DNA of 64,000 bases from Agromyces rhizosphaerae (GTDB lineage: Bacteria; Actinomycetota; Actinomycetes; Actinomycetales; Microbacteriaceae). Each line of letters opens with the position of its first letter. Position 1 is the stretch's first letter. Under the pieces are notes generated by a model. The model saw only the letters and a list, made by a program, of their open reading frames with translations. It had not been told where the DNA came from and did no database searches. A program made the translations under genes and the position numbers. The DNA lies in contig NZ_BSDP01000001.1 in assembly GCF_027925245.1 (NCBI RefSeq), positions 2,914,001 through 2,978,000 on the forward strand, in the 5' to 3' direction. Positions 54,501-61,788 of this stretch are shown in pieces.

Positions 54501-55796
54501 GGACTCGATCTCGAGGCCCGCGGCTTCGGCTGGGCGGGCGATCGCCTCACGTAGTCCGTCGGGGCCGAGCGGGGGCAGTGCGTACAGTCCGCGGCCGACC
54601 AGCGGCCCGAGGGACGGAATGGCGGTCGCGCCGTCGAGGAAGTCGGAGCGGAGCGCCAGCACGAGGCATCCGCCGTGCTCGACCCATGCCGCGGAGCGCG
54701 TGCCGATGTCGCGGAGCTCGTCGTCCGGCAGCATCCGGAACTCCTCGGCCTGGTCGATGCAGACGACCGCCGCCGTGCCCGAGAACGCCGCCCGCAGCTG
54801 CTCGGCGCCGGTGGCGCCCGGCGTCACGATCACGACCTCGCGGCCCTGATCGCGCAGGCGGGGCACGACGCCGGCGCGCACGAGCGACGATTTGCCCGAA
54901 CCGCTCGGTCCGACGACCGTCACCACCGACTGGCGGCCGCAGCGCGCGAGCACCTCCTCGATGTCGTCGTCGCGGCCGAAGAACCACGCGCGGTCGTCGT
55001 CGCCGTACGCGGCGAGGCCGCGGTAGGGGCATGCGTCGGAGACCTCGCGCTCGGCGAGCGCGATCGCGGGCGCCTCGAGCTCGGGGTCCTGCCGGAGCAT
55101 CGCCGTCTCGAGGTCGACGAGGCTGCGGCTCGGGTCGATGCCGAGGTCGCTCGACAGCCGCTCGCGTGCGCCGCGGATGACGGCCATCGCCTCGGCCTGC
55201 CGGTCGGCGCGGTAGTTCGCGAGCGCGAGGATCGCCCAGCGGTGCTCGCGCAGCGGCTCCTCGCGCACCAGCCGCTCCGCGTCGGCGATCACCGCGCCCC
55301 GCTCGCCGGCCGCGAGCCGCGCGTCGAGCAGCTCCTCCTCGGCGCTGCGCCGCACCTCGACCAGGCGAGCGGCCTCGATCGCGGCGGGCGGCCAGTCCGC
55401 AGCATCCGGCAGCGGAGCCCCGCGCCAGAGCGCGAGGGCCTTCTCGAAGCCGGCCGCGGCGCGATCGTGCGCGCCCTGGAGCGCGTGTCGGCGGGACTGT
55501 GCGACCGCCTGCTCGAACTGCACCGCATCGATCGCGTCCGCGTCGAGGCCGAGCCGGTAGTCGACGCCCACGGTGCGCACCGCCTCGGCGCCGAGCTTCG
55601 AGCGGATCTTCGCGACGGCGTTCCGCACCTGCTGCGCCCACGTGGCGGGCGGTGCGTCGCCCCAGCACGCCTCGGCGAGTTCGTCGGGGGAGACCGCCGC
55701 CTCGCGCCGCACGATGAGCGCGGTCAGGATGGTGCGTTCCCTCGGGCTCAGCGAGGGGCCGCCGGTGTCCATCGGTCCCAGGATTCGCATGCTCAT
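51549..55796 (-). CDS. SARP/BTAD-STAND ATPase-beta-propeller membrane regulator
   Basis: This encodes 1415 residues. The order is: an OmpR-type winged helix (about 1-90), BTAD domain (about 95-235), nSTAND1-type NTPase starting CPYRGLAAYGDDDRAWFFGR with Walker A GPSGSGKSS (296-304) and Walker B VVCIDQAEEF (344-353), a helical part, one transmembrane helix at about 655-677 (SALIAAAVLLLVAVVSGGIA), and a C-terminal propeller of about 690 residues with many DLETGE/DIETGEE repeats (PQQ/WD40-like blades). The N-terminal half is the SARP/AfsR-type regulator; the helix puts the propeller outside the cell. It is divergent from a small lipoprotein, and the shared region has SARP-like direct repeats. 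The start ATG 55796 is 6 bases after a -10-like box. Confidence 0.88.
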   Translation of the reverse strand: MSMRILGPMDTGGPSLSPRERTILTALIVRREAAVSPDELAEACWGDAPPATWAQQVRNAVAKIRSKLGAEAVRTVGVDYRLGLDADAIDAVQFEQAVAQSRRHALQGAHDRAAAGFEKALALWRGAPLPDAADWPPAAIEAARLVEVRRSAEEELLDARLAAGERGAVIADAERLVREEPLREHRWAILALANYRADRQAEAMAVIRGARERLSSDLGIDPSRSLVDLETAMLRQDPELEAPAIALAEREVSDACPYRGLAAYGDDDRAWFFGRDDDIEEVLARCGRQSVVTVVGPSGSGKSSLVRAGVVPRLRDQGREVVIVTPGATGAEQLRAAFSGTAAVVCIDQAEEFRMLPDDELRDIGTRSAAWVEHGGCLVLALRSDFLDGATAIPSLGPLVGRGLYALPPLGPDGLREAIARPAEAAGLEIESGLVEVILRDAGDRPGILPPLSHALVATWTRREGATLTVDGYETSGGIAGAIAQSAEQVFQGLSPARQEVCRSLMMRLVERTPEGMTVRRRVPLATLSTNPQRRAVVEGLVHARLVTIDGDAAIIAHEAVGTTWPRLDGWLTEDAANARILRQVEVAAAAWDAAGRPDDDLLRGARLHGATEWREGAQPDLTPVESAYLDASIARNEAELRELEARSVRDRTRNRWLRSALIAAAVLLLVAVVSGGIAVVRGSEASAAAEEATIEALAATSLAIRDSDRDVAALLAAELYRRWPDDARARSALLGNLTGGDGLVARHWIGEGTRAFSAAVPGTRTALIVEDELTDAETAEAPTEPASIRVIDLDTGETLREFDVELPPVNFYFERDVFVSGDGSTALIQTGEMRRPDEPSCCKNHFVVIDLATGTQPFPTVTYDDRTGQIPVLTEDGSRAYFGHSITGDPGWIDLETGEITQLVEHDPDEFEAAVIRTNGVALVDDRLYTTGDDGIGIYDAETLDPVGMLGQVPYGYAHLTLVPDGEGGLIASGDEGVVKVDLETGEELWRRQASEMRCVNAAVVPDVVLVCNNGVGLVRAFELDTGLPTGASLDTLSDWNRGIDVVGDGDEIVTFTSRSPAAALVWRIDGRPSITRAIAEDRITIGGFGMDDTMLITAPAPPPLVETVDDMQLWDIAADEGVGAPAYEMLWVTDETVAVSETGIGDRYLQDVGSDETRVIDMPGSAGGGWWIPAERGGPHVFAVTQAGMMLIDPETGATGPLIETEVNPLIDAMDHAELGDSGRMTLTWWDESLGRSFTSVYDIETGEELARGLEDDVDVVGLPNGDALSASASRLNRSTGDLEPLHSLPKSGVAPLHMEVSADGRTLLTSGWDQSITLYDLDDARRLGDEILMPGGPNVWWPSGFISRDGTMLATNAAEGVLIWDIATEPMRDAACRMVGRDLTELEWSTYFGDEPYVATCADVTGAIEASD

Positions 55797-55802
55797 GCCT
55801 GC

Positions 55803-55832
55803 AGTGTCGAGAAATCGTCAGGTGTTCGTCAA
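55803..55832 (-). promoter_or_regulatory. Promoter of the SARP-STAND gene (leaderless type)
   Basis: On the minus strand TTGACG (55832-55827), an 18-base spacer and GACACT (55808-55803) end 6 bases before ATG 55796. Confidence 0.5.
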
Positions 55833-55848
55833 TGCTGCCGTGCTTGGA

Positions 55849-55890
55849 CGGATATCGCACGGATATCGACCGATCGTCCCCCGATATCCG
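55849..55890. promoter_or_regulatory. SARP-style direct repeats plus inverted copy
   Basis: CGGATATCG occurs at 55849-55857 and 55860-55868, exactly 11 bp apart, and in inverted form CGATATCCG at 55882-55890. SARP proteins bind heptamer repeats spaced 11 bp (one helical turn), so this is a good candidate site for the divergent regulator, and it lies between its promoter and the lipoprotein gene. Confidence 0.7.
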
Positions 55891-55943
55891 CGATTGCGAG
55901 CGTGAGAGCAGTCGCCGGAACCGCTCCGGCCGAAGGGAGCATC

Positions 55944-56354
55944 ATGAACACCCGCATCGGAATCCACCGGGCCCGCATCGTTCGCGCCTCGGCCGGGGCT
56001 GCACTGGTCGGCGCGCTCGCACTGTCGGTCTCCGCCTGTGCAACGGTCGCGACCGACCCGGAGGCGCCGGGTTCGGGCGGCGCCACGGCGGGGCGTTTCG
56101 CCGTCGTCTCGCACCTCGCGACCGCGGACGCCCTCGAGCGGGCCATCCGGCAGGAGGTCGAGCAGCGCCAGGCGCTGGCCGAGTCGCTCGCGGGCCTTCC
56201 CGCGGACCGCATCCAGCAGCGCGTCGACGCGCAGACCGCCTCGGTCGGCCGGACGGCGCGCTCGGTGAAGGAGTGCGCGGCGCTCGCGCTCGCGCAGCGC
56301 CCGCTCGTCACCGCCGACACCGCGGAGCGACTGGTCGGAGGCTCGTGCGCCTGA
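55944..56354 (+). CDS. Small lipoprotein divergent from the SARP-STAND regulator
   Basis: This encodes 136 residues from ATG 55944, with AAGGGA upstream. The signal AGAALVGALALSVSAC ends in a lipobox, so it is lipid-anchored outside the membrane. The mature part has an Ala/Asp-rich helical core (SHLATADALERAIRQEVEQR) and two later Cys (KECAA, GGSCA) that may pair. No family is recognised. Its promoter lies next to the SARP-style repeats, so it is probably the direct target of the divergent regulator and could signal to its propeller. Confidence 0.7.
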   Translation: MNTRIGIHRARIVRASAGAALVGALALSVSACATVATDPEAPGSGGATAGRFAVVSHLATADALERAIRQEVEQRQALAESLAGLPADRIQQRVDAQTASVGRTARSVKECAALALAQRPLVTADTAERLVGGSCA

Positions 56355-56467
56355 GCTCGGGTGCTGCGGCGTGCGAGGGTGGTCGCCCGGGTTGAGCGCC
56401 GCACGGTCGGCACTCGCTCGGATGAATCGCCCTCGCACTGCCATGTCCGCGCCGGTTCCCGGACCGC

Positions 56468-56473
56468 TATCGT
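56468..56473 (+). promoter_or_regulatory. -10 box for the membrane protein gene (leaderless type)
   Basis: TATCGT ends 7 bases before ATG 56481. Confidence 0.45.
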
Positions 56474-56480
56474 CGTGGGC

Positions 56481-56891
56481 ATGACCCGATCCGACGACGA
56501 CGCCCTGCGCTGGGCGGGCGACGAGGACGCCGACCTCGCCCCCGGCTGGAAGCCGGTCGGCGAGCCGTCGGTCGTGCCGCCCGCGCCCGACGAGCCCGAC
56601 GAGTCCACCATGGGCGCGACCACGCTCGTACTGTTCGGCGTGTTCGCCGGCGTGTACCTGCTCTTCTCCGCGGGCTGGGCGCTCTCGGCGCTGGAGGCGG
56701 GGCCGGTGTTCGCCGACCCGGTCGCGCAGGTGATGTACGACGTGGGCCGCTGGCTCGCGGTGCTCGCCGCTCCGCTGTGGTTCGCCGGCGTGCTGCTGCT
56801 CGCGCACGGGCGGGCGCGGCTGTGGTGGCTGCTCGCCGGCGTGGTCGTGCTGGTGCCGCTGCCGTTCGTGCTCGGGGGAGGGATCGCGTGA
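56481..56891 (+). CDS. Small multi-pass membrane protein
   Basis: This encodes 136 residues. The first 45 are acidic and Pro-rich (cytosolic), then three predicted helices (TTLVLFGVFAGVYLLFSAGW, WLAVLAAPLWFAGVLLLAHG, LWWLLAGVVVLVPLPFVLGG). No family is recognised. Its stop overlaps the GTG of the next gene, which has the same build, so the two likely work together as a membrane pair. Similar two-gene pairs occur in related genomes but without known role. Confidence 0.6.
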   Translation: MTRSDDDALRWAGDEDADLAPGWKPVGEPSVVPPAPDEPDESTMGATTLVLFGVFAGVYLLFSAGWALSALEAGPVFADPVAQVMYDVGRWLAVLAAPLWFAGVLLLAHGRARLWWLLAGVVVLVPLPFVLGGGIA

Positions 56892-57340
56892 ACGCCGACG
56901 AGCGACAGGCCCGGGCGGAGGCCCGCGAGGCCACGGATGCCCCCGAGTCGACGGATGCCCCTGAGACGACGGATGCCCCCGAGTCGACGCCCGACGCGTC
57001 GGCGACCCGCTCCGCCGCATCCCGCTGGGTGTTCGCCGTGGTGGCCGGCGTCTTCGGCCTCCTCTACGCGTACGACCTGTGGGAGGGCGTCGGCAACTTC
57101 GTCGGCGTCGGAGGGCAGGCCGCCGCGCTCGGCATCGGCATCAGCACCTGGGGGCTGACGGTGCTCGTGATCGGCCTGGTCGCGCCGCTCGCCGTGTTCG
57201 CGGGGGCGTTCTGGCTGGCGCACCGCCGCGGTGCGCTCGCCGTGCTCCTGCTCTTCCTCACCGGCTGGGCGGTGGTGCAGGTCGTGCAGCTCGACCTCGA
57301 GGTGCTCTTCGGCCTCGGCGGGTACGACTTCGGCTCCTGA
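56888..57340 (+). CDS. Small multi-pass membrane protein, partner of the preceding gene
   Basis: This encodes 150 residues from GTG 56888 overlapping the previous stop (GTGA). The N-terminus contains a tandem 18-base repeat encoding TDAPES/TDAPET/TDAPES, then about three helices (WVFAVVAGVFGLLYAYDLWE, LTVLVIGLVAPLAVFAGAFW, LAVLLLFLTGWAVVQVVQLD). No family is recognised. The repeat may vary in copy number between strains. Confidence 0.6.
   Translation: MNADERQARAEAREATDAPESTDAPETTDAPESTPDASATRSAASRWVFAVVAGVFGLLYAYDLWEGVGNFVGVGGQAAALGIGISTWGLTVLVIGLVAPLAVFAGAFWLAHRRGALAVLLLFLTGWAVVQVVQLDLEVLFGLGGYDFGS
56933..56986 (+). repeat. Three tandem 18-bp repeats inside a membrane protein gene
   Basis: ACGGATGCCCCCGAGTCG is repeated three times with one or two changes in the middle copy, encoding TDAPES repeats before the first helix. 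Each unit carries the window's enriched CGGATGC word. Confidence 0.75.
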
Positions 57341-57403
57341 GGTGCCGCGACGGCGCCGATGAAGCCCGGCGTCATGCGTTTCGGGGGCCCCGCGGCGCTC
57401 CGC

Positions 57404-57409
57404 TAGAGT
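57404..57409 (+). promoter_or_regulatory. -10 box for serA
   Basis: TAGAGT lies about 75 bases before the GTG at 57485, which has GAAGGATCC upstream, so the mRNA has a leader. Confidence 0.35.
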
Positions 57410-57484
57410 GATGCTGGCCGGCCGCCGCCGAGCGACGCCGAGCCGTCTCCTCGCGTCTTGCTCACCACCACGAAGGATCCACCC

Positions 57485-59074
57485 GTGTCACGACCGGTCG
57501 TCCTGATCGCCGAAGAACTCTCGCCCGCCACCGTCGACGCCCTGGGGCCCGACTTCGAGGTCCGATCGGTCGACGGGACGGATCGCCCCGCGCTGCTGGC
57601 CGCCCTCGCCGACGCGAACGCCATCCTCGTGCGCTCCGCGACGAAGGTCGACGCCGAGGCCATCGCCGCCGCGCCGAACCTCAAGGTGATCGCCCGCGCC
57701 GGCGTGGGCCTCGACAACGTCGACATCAAGGCGGCGACGCAGGCCGGCGTCATGGTCGTCAACGCCCCCACGTCGAACATCATCTCGGCCGCCGAGCTCA
57801 CGGTCGGCCACATCCTGAGCCTCGCCCGGCACATCCCCGCCGCCCACGCCGCGCTCGCGGTCGGTGAGTGGAAGCGCTCCGCGTACAGCGGCACCGAGCT
57901 CTACGAGAAGACGGTCGGCATCATCGGGCTCGGCCGCATCGGCGCCCTGATCACGGCCCGACTGCAGGCGTTCGGCGTCGAGGTGATCGCGTACGACCCC
58001 TACATCACGTCGGCGCGCGCCCAGCAGCTCGGCGTGCAGACGGTCTCGCTCGAGGAGCTGCTCGAGCGCAGCGACTTCATCACCATCCACATGCCGAAGA
58101 CGCCCGAGACGACCGGCATGATCGGCGCCGAGCAGATGAAACTGATGAAGCCGACCGCGTACATCGTGAACGTCGCGCGCGGCGGGCTCATCGACGAGGA
58201 CGCGCTGCACGACGCGCTCGTCGCCGGAACGATCGCGGGTGCGGGCCTCGACGTGTTCGTGAGCGAGCCACCGCGCGAGTCGCCGCTGCTCGCCCTGCCG
58301 AACGTCGTCGTCACGCCGCACCTCGGCGCGTCGACCGGCGAGGCGCAGGAGAAGGCCGGCGTCTCGGTCGCGAAGTCGGTGCGCCTGGCGCTCGCGGGCG
58401 AGCTCGTGCCCGACGCCGTGAACGTCGCCGGCGGCGTCATCGACCCGTACGTGCGACCCGGCATCCCGCTCGTCGAGAAGCTCGGCCAGATCTTCTCGGG
58501 GCTCGCGACCGGCTCGCTCACCGCGGTCGACATCGAGGTGCGCGGCGAGCTCGTCGACTACGACGTCAGCGTGCTGAAGCTCGCGGCGCTCAAGGGCATC
58601 TTCACCAACGTCGTCAGCGAGACGGTGTCGTACGTGAACGCCCCCGTGCTCGCCGAGCAGCGCGGCATCGCCGTGCGGCTCATCACCGAGGCCGAGAGCC
58701 CGGAGTACCGCAACGTCATCACGATCCGCGGCGCCCTGGCCGACGGCACCCAGGTGTCGGTCTCGGGCACGCTCACGGGCACGAAGCAGACCGAGAAGCT
58801 CGTCGGCATCAACGGCTACGAGATCGAGGTGCCGCTCGCCGAGAACCTCATCGTGATGCTGTACACCGACCGCCCCGGCATCGTCGCCGTCTACGGCCGC
58901 GAGTTCGGCGAGTCGGGCATCAACATCGCGGGCATGCAGATCGCGCGCCACGAGGCGGGCGGGCAGGCGCTCAGCGTGCTCACCGTCGACTCGCCGGTGC
59001 CCGCCGAGGTCATCGACCGCGTGCGCACCGCGATCGACGCCGACGCGCTCGTCGCGATCGAGATCACCGAGTAG
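57485..59074 (+). CDS. serA: D-3-phosphoglycerate dehydrogenase
   Basis: SerA starts serine synthesis by oxidising 3-phosphoglycerate with NAD. The 529-residue protein is the long actinobacterial type: VIARAGVGLDNVDIKAA, Rossmann GLGRIGALI, VNVARGGLIDEDAL with the catalytic Arg/Glu region and TPHLGAST with the catalytic His, then the intervening domain and the C-terminal ACT domain (VMLYTDRPGIVAVYGREFGE) that binds serine. GTG 57485 follows GAAGGATCC; a TTG at 57458 is less likely. A palindromic terminator follows. Confidence 0.96.
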   Translation: MSRPVVLIAEELSPATVDALGPDFEVRSVDGTDRPALLAALADANAILVRSATKVDAEAIAAAPNLKVIARAGVGLDNVDIKAATQAGVMVVNAPTSNIISAAELTVGHILSLARHIPAAHAALAVGEWKRSAYSGTELYEKTVGIIGLGRIGALITARLQAFGVEVIAYDPYITSARAQQLGVQTVSLEELLERSDFITIHMPKTPETTGMIGAEQMKLMKPTAYIVNVARGGLIDEDALHDALVAGTIAGAGLDVFVSEPPRESPLLALPNVVVTPHLGASTGEAQEKAGVSVAKSVRLALAGELVPDAVNVAGGVIDPYVRPGIPLVEKLGQIFSGLATGSLTAVDIEVRGELVDYDVSVLKLAALKGIFTNVVSETVSYVNAPVLAEQRGIAVRLITEAESPEYRNVITIRGALADGTQVSVSGTLTGTKQTEKLVGINGYEIEVPLAENLIVMLYTDRPGIVAVYGREFGESGINIAGMQIARHEAGGQALSVLTVDSPVPAEVIDRVRTAIDADALVAIEITE

Positions 59075-59097
59075 CGCGCGGCCCGCGGTCGAGCGGG

Positions 59098-59119
59098 GCG
59101 GATGCCGCGCGGCATCCGC
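59098..59119. terminator. Palindromic terminator between serA and tetR
   Basis: GCGGATGCC, centre GCGC, GGCATCCGC: a perfect 22-bp palindrome right after the serA stop and at the convergent tetR stop. It consists of the enriched GGATGCC/GGCATCC words. Confidence 0.65.
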
Positions 59120-59659
59120 TCACGACCCGGCGAGCCGCTCCACGAGCGCGACGATCGCGTCGACCTCGTCGCGCCCGATCGAGTCGTCGGCCTCGCCGCC
59201 GAGCGCCGAGTTGAAGTAGAGCCCGTCGCCGATGAGCGAGATGGCGAGGGCGAGCGTCGGGTCGGCGACGTGCGGTTCGATCGTGGCCAGCCAACGGCGG
59301 CGGATACTGCGGAGCCCCGCCTGCGCCGTGGGATGCCCGCCCTGGGCGAGGCGCGCGGTGGCGACGAACGCCCGGTCGAGCGGTGAGCCGGTCGCGACCG
59401 ACGTGCGGAGGTAGTGCGCGACCGCACCCTCCGGTGCCTGCGCGATGGCCGCCACGTCGCCGTCGACCAGCCGGTCGAGGCGGGCGACGAGCCCGTCGAC
59501 CAGCGCCTCCTTCGTGCCGAAGTGGTAGAGCAGGCCGCCCTTCGAGACGCCGGCCTCGCGCGCGGTCGCCTCGAGCGTCGCCGCGCGCTCGCCGTCGTCG
59601 ATGAGGATGCGCTCGAACGCGTCGAGCACGGCTTCGCGGGCGCTGGGCGGACGTGCCAT
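59120..59659 (-). CDS. TetR-family repressor of the MFS pump
   Basis: This encodes 179 residues from ATG 59659. The helix-turn-helix AATLEATAREAGVSKGGLLY plus HFGTKEALVDGLV is clear. It is divergent from a DHA2-type MFS gene across 80 bases with an inverted repeat, the standard arrangement for a drug-efflux repressor. The start lies 7 bases after a minus-strand TAGCAT box, so its mRNA may be leaderless. Inducer unknown. Confidence 0.85.
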   Translation of the reverse strand: MARPPSAREAVLDAFERILIDDGERAATLEATAREAGVSKGGLLYHFGTKEALVDGLVARLDRLVDGDVAAIAQAPEGAVAHYLRTSVATGSPLDRAFVATARLAQGGHPTAQAGLRSIRRRWLATIEPHVADPTLALAISLIGDGLYFNSALGGEADDSIGRDEVDAIVALVERLAGS

Positions 59660-59666
59660 GCCCCCG

Positions 59667-59672
59667 ATGCTA
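59667..59672 (-). promoter_or_regulatory. -10 box for the tetR gene (leaderless type)
   Basis: TAGCAT on the minus strand ends 7 bases before the tetR ATG at 59659. Confidence 0.45.
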
Positions 59673-59701
59673 GCGGTGCGCATCCGCAGCCGGAGGGTGT
59701 T

Positions 59702-59722
59702 ACTATACCGGCTGGACGGTAA
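59702..59722. promoter_or_regulatory. MFS promoter and TetR operator
   Basis: TACTAT (59702-59707), a -10 box for the plus-strand MFS gene, overlaps TACCG (59707-59711) whose inverted copy CGGTA (59718-59722) follows after 6 bases. The inverted repeat is placed to block both divergent promoters. Confidence 0.6.
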
Positions 59723-59739
59723 ACGAACGGAGACAGGCA

Positions 59740-61326
59740 ATGACGGGGGCGATGACCGGGGCGATCGCCGTGGTGCGCACGGGACGCGGCGAGCACGGGG
59801 CGGATGCACCCCGCGAGACGCACGGGAACGGGCCGACGCGCGGCCGGGCACGGCGCTGGGCCGCGCTGGTCGTGCTCATGCTGCCCGTGCTGCTCGTGTC
59901 GATCGACAACACGGTGCTGGGATTCGCCCTGCCGCAGATCTCGGCCGCGCTCGCGCCGACCGCGGCCGGCCAGCTCTGGATCATCGACGCCTACCCGCTC
60001 GTGCTCGCGGGGCTCCTGGTCGCCATGGGCGGCATCGGCGACCGCGTCGGCCGCCGGCGGCTGCTGCTGATCGGCTCGACCGGGTTCGCGCTCGTCTCGA
60101 TCGTCGCGGCGTTCGCGCCGACCGCCGAGGCGCTCATCGCTGCGCGCGCGGTGCTCGGCTTCTTCGGCGCGATGCTCATGCCGTCGACCCTCAGCCTGCT
60201 GCGCTCGACCTTCACCGTGCGCGAGGAGCGTCGGCTCGCGATCGCGATCTGGGCGTCGGGCTTCGCGGCCGGCGCCGCGCTCGGCCCCATCGTCGGCGGC
60301 CTGCTCGTCGAGCACTTCTGGTGGGGGTCGGTCTTCCTCATCGCCGTCCCGGTGCTCGTCCCGCTGCTCGTGCTCGCGCCGATCCTGATCGACGAGAGCC
60401 GCGACCCCGCGCCCGGCCCGGTCGACCTGCTCGGGATCGTGCTCTCGCTCGCGGCGATGCTGCCGGTCGTGGCGGGCATCAAGCTGCTCGCGACCGACGG
60501 CCCCGGCCCGCTCGCGTTCGCGCTGCTCGCCGTCGGCGTCGCGGCCGGCGCCTGGTTCGTGCGCCGCATGCTCGGGTCGCGCGACCCCATGCTCGACGTG
60601 CGCCTGTTCCGTCGCGGCGCGTTCGGCGGCGCCGTCGTGGTGAACCTGCTGAGCGTCATCGCGCTCGTCGGGTTCCTCTACTTCGTGTCGCAGCAGCTGC
60701 AGCTCGTGATCGGCCTCGAGCCGGTCGCGGCCGCGCTCGTGCTCGTGCCGGGCCTCGCCGCGATGATCGTCGCGGGCCTGGTCGTCGTGCCGATCGCGCG
60801 CCGCGTGCGCCCTCGCATCGTCGTGCCCGCCGGCCTCGCGCTCTCGGCGACCGGATACCTGATCGTGGCGCTCACGGCGGAGATGCGCTCCGTGCCGGCG
60901 ATCATGATCGCGTTCGTGCTGCTGGGCATCGGCATCGGCGCGGCCGAGACCGTCTCGAACGAGCTCATCCTGAGCACGGCTCCGGCCGACCGCGCGGGCG
61001 CCGCGTCGGCGGTCTCCGAGACGGCGTACGAGCTCGGCGCGGTGCTCGGCACCGCCGTGCTCGGCAGCATCCTCACCGCGCACTACCGACAGGTGCTCGT
61101 GGCCCTGCCCGGGCTCGACCCGTCGGCCGCGGGCGCGGCGCGCGAGACGCTCGCCGGCGCGATGGGCGAGGCCGAGCGGTCGGGCGGCGAGGTCGGCGCG
61201 GCTCTCGCGGCATCCGCAGCCCATGCCTTCGAGTCGGGCATCGCGGTCACTGCGTCGATCGGGGTGGCGCTGATGCTGGTGGCCCTGCTGGTCGCGGCGA
61301 CCACCCTGCGCGACACCGACGGCTGA
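59740..61326 (+). CDS. DHA2-type MFS efflux transporter
   Basis: This encodes 528 residues with about 14 predicted helices. The motif GGIGDRVGRRRLLLIGSTG between helices 2 and 3 and LDRSLVDNTVLGFALPQIS-type start (here VSIDNTVLGFALPQISAAL) match the DHA2 (QacA/EmrB) drug:H+ antiporter family. The N-terminus has about 35 additional residues. GGAGACAG precedes the ATG. It is controlled by the divergent TetR protein and ends at a bidirectional terminator. Substrate unknown; multidrug efflux is likely. Confidence 0.88.
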   Translation: MTGAMTGAIAVVRTGRGEHGADAPRETHGNGPTRGRARRWAALVVLMLPVLLVSIDNTVLGFALPQISAALAPTAAGQLWIIDAYPLVLAGLLVAMGGIGDRVGRRRLLLIGSTGFALVSIVAAFAPTAEALIAARAVLGFFGAMLMPSTLSLLRSTFTVREERRLAIAIWASGFAAGAALGPIVGGLLVEHFWWGSVFLIAVPVLVPLLVLAPILIDESRDPAPGPVDLLGIVLSLAAMLPVVAGIKLLATDGPGPLAFALLAVGVAAGAWFVRRMLGSRDPMLDVRLFRRGAFGGAVVVNLLSVIALVGFLYFVSQQLQLVIGLEPVAAALVLVPGLAAMIVAGLVVVPIARRVRPRIVVPAGLALSATGYLIVALTAEMRSVPAIMIAFVLLGIGIGAAETVSNELILSTAPADRAGAASAVSETAYELGAVLGTAVLGSILTAHYRQVLVALPGLDPSAAGAARETLAGAMGEAERSGGEVGAALAASAAHAFESGIAVTASIGVALMLVALLVAATTLRDTDG

Positions 61327-61341
61327 CCGCGGAGACGACGA

Positions 61342-61366
61342 CGGGCCGGGCATCGCGCCCGGCCCG
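61342..61366. terminator. Bidirectional terminator after the MFS gene
   Basis: CGGGCCGGGC, loop ATCGC, GCCCGGCCCG: a perfect 10-bp GC stem between convergent genes. Confidence 0.7.
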
Positions 61367-61381
61367 CCATCGAGAAGTGCG

Positions 61382-61639
61382 TCAGACCTCGTCGGGTCCG
61401 GGAGCCGTGTGCTCCGTCCTGGTCACCTTGTTGCCGTTCTCGTCGACCGTGGTGCTCGAGGTCGACGACGCCGTGCGACGGCGGGCGAGCATGATGATGC
61501 CGATGATCACGACCACGGCACCGGCGACCATGAGGATGATCCCGACCATGCCGAGGTTGATCCAGTCGACGGCGACGTTCAGCGCGAAGGCCAGGATGGC
61601 CCCGATCGCGAACAGGACGATTCCGAGTCCGATGCTCAT
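61382..61639 (-). CDS. Small two-helix membrane protein (DUF6458-like)
   Basis: This encodes 85 residues from ATG 61639; the frame extends to 61723 with unlikely Arg-rich residues. [20 protein letters not shown] and [20 protein letters not shown] are two transmembrane helices separated by NVAVDWINL; the cytosolic tail is charged and ends in [17 protein letters not shown]. This build matches a common small actinobacterial membrane protein family of unknown role (DUF6458). It is divergent from leuB. Confidence 0.75.
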   Translation of the reverse strand: MSIGLGIVLFAIGAILAFALNVAVDWINLGMVGIILMVAGAVVVIIGIIMLARRRTASSTSSTTVDENGNKVTRTEHTAPGPDEV

Positions 61640-61755
61640 GTGCAGCGTGCTCCTCTCTTCATGGTCATGGCCGCATTTCGGCCGTGACCTGCCCGCGATC
61701 CGGGGTGGGGATCGCGACGACACGTCACTCTAGCGAGCGGAGCCGATTCGGACAG

Positions 61756-61761
61756 TACGCT
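61756..61761 (+). promoter_or_regulatory. -10 box for leuB
   Basis: TACGCT is 27 bases before ATG 61789, which has strong ribosome site AAGGAGAAGGAG; a normal leadered promoter. Confidence 0.4.
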
Positions 61762-61788
61762 GGAAATCATCGAAGGAGAAGGAGTACC

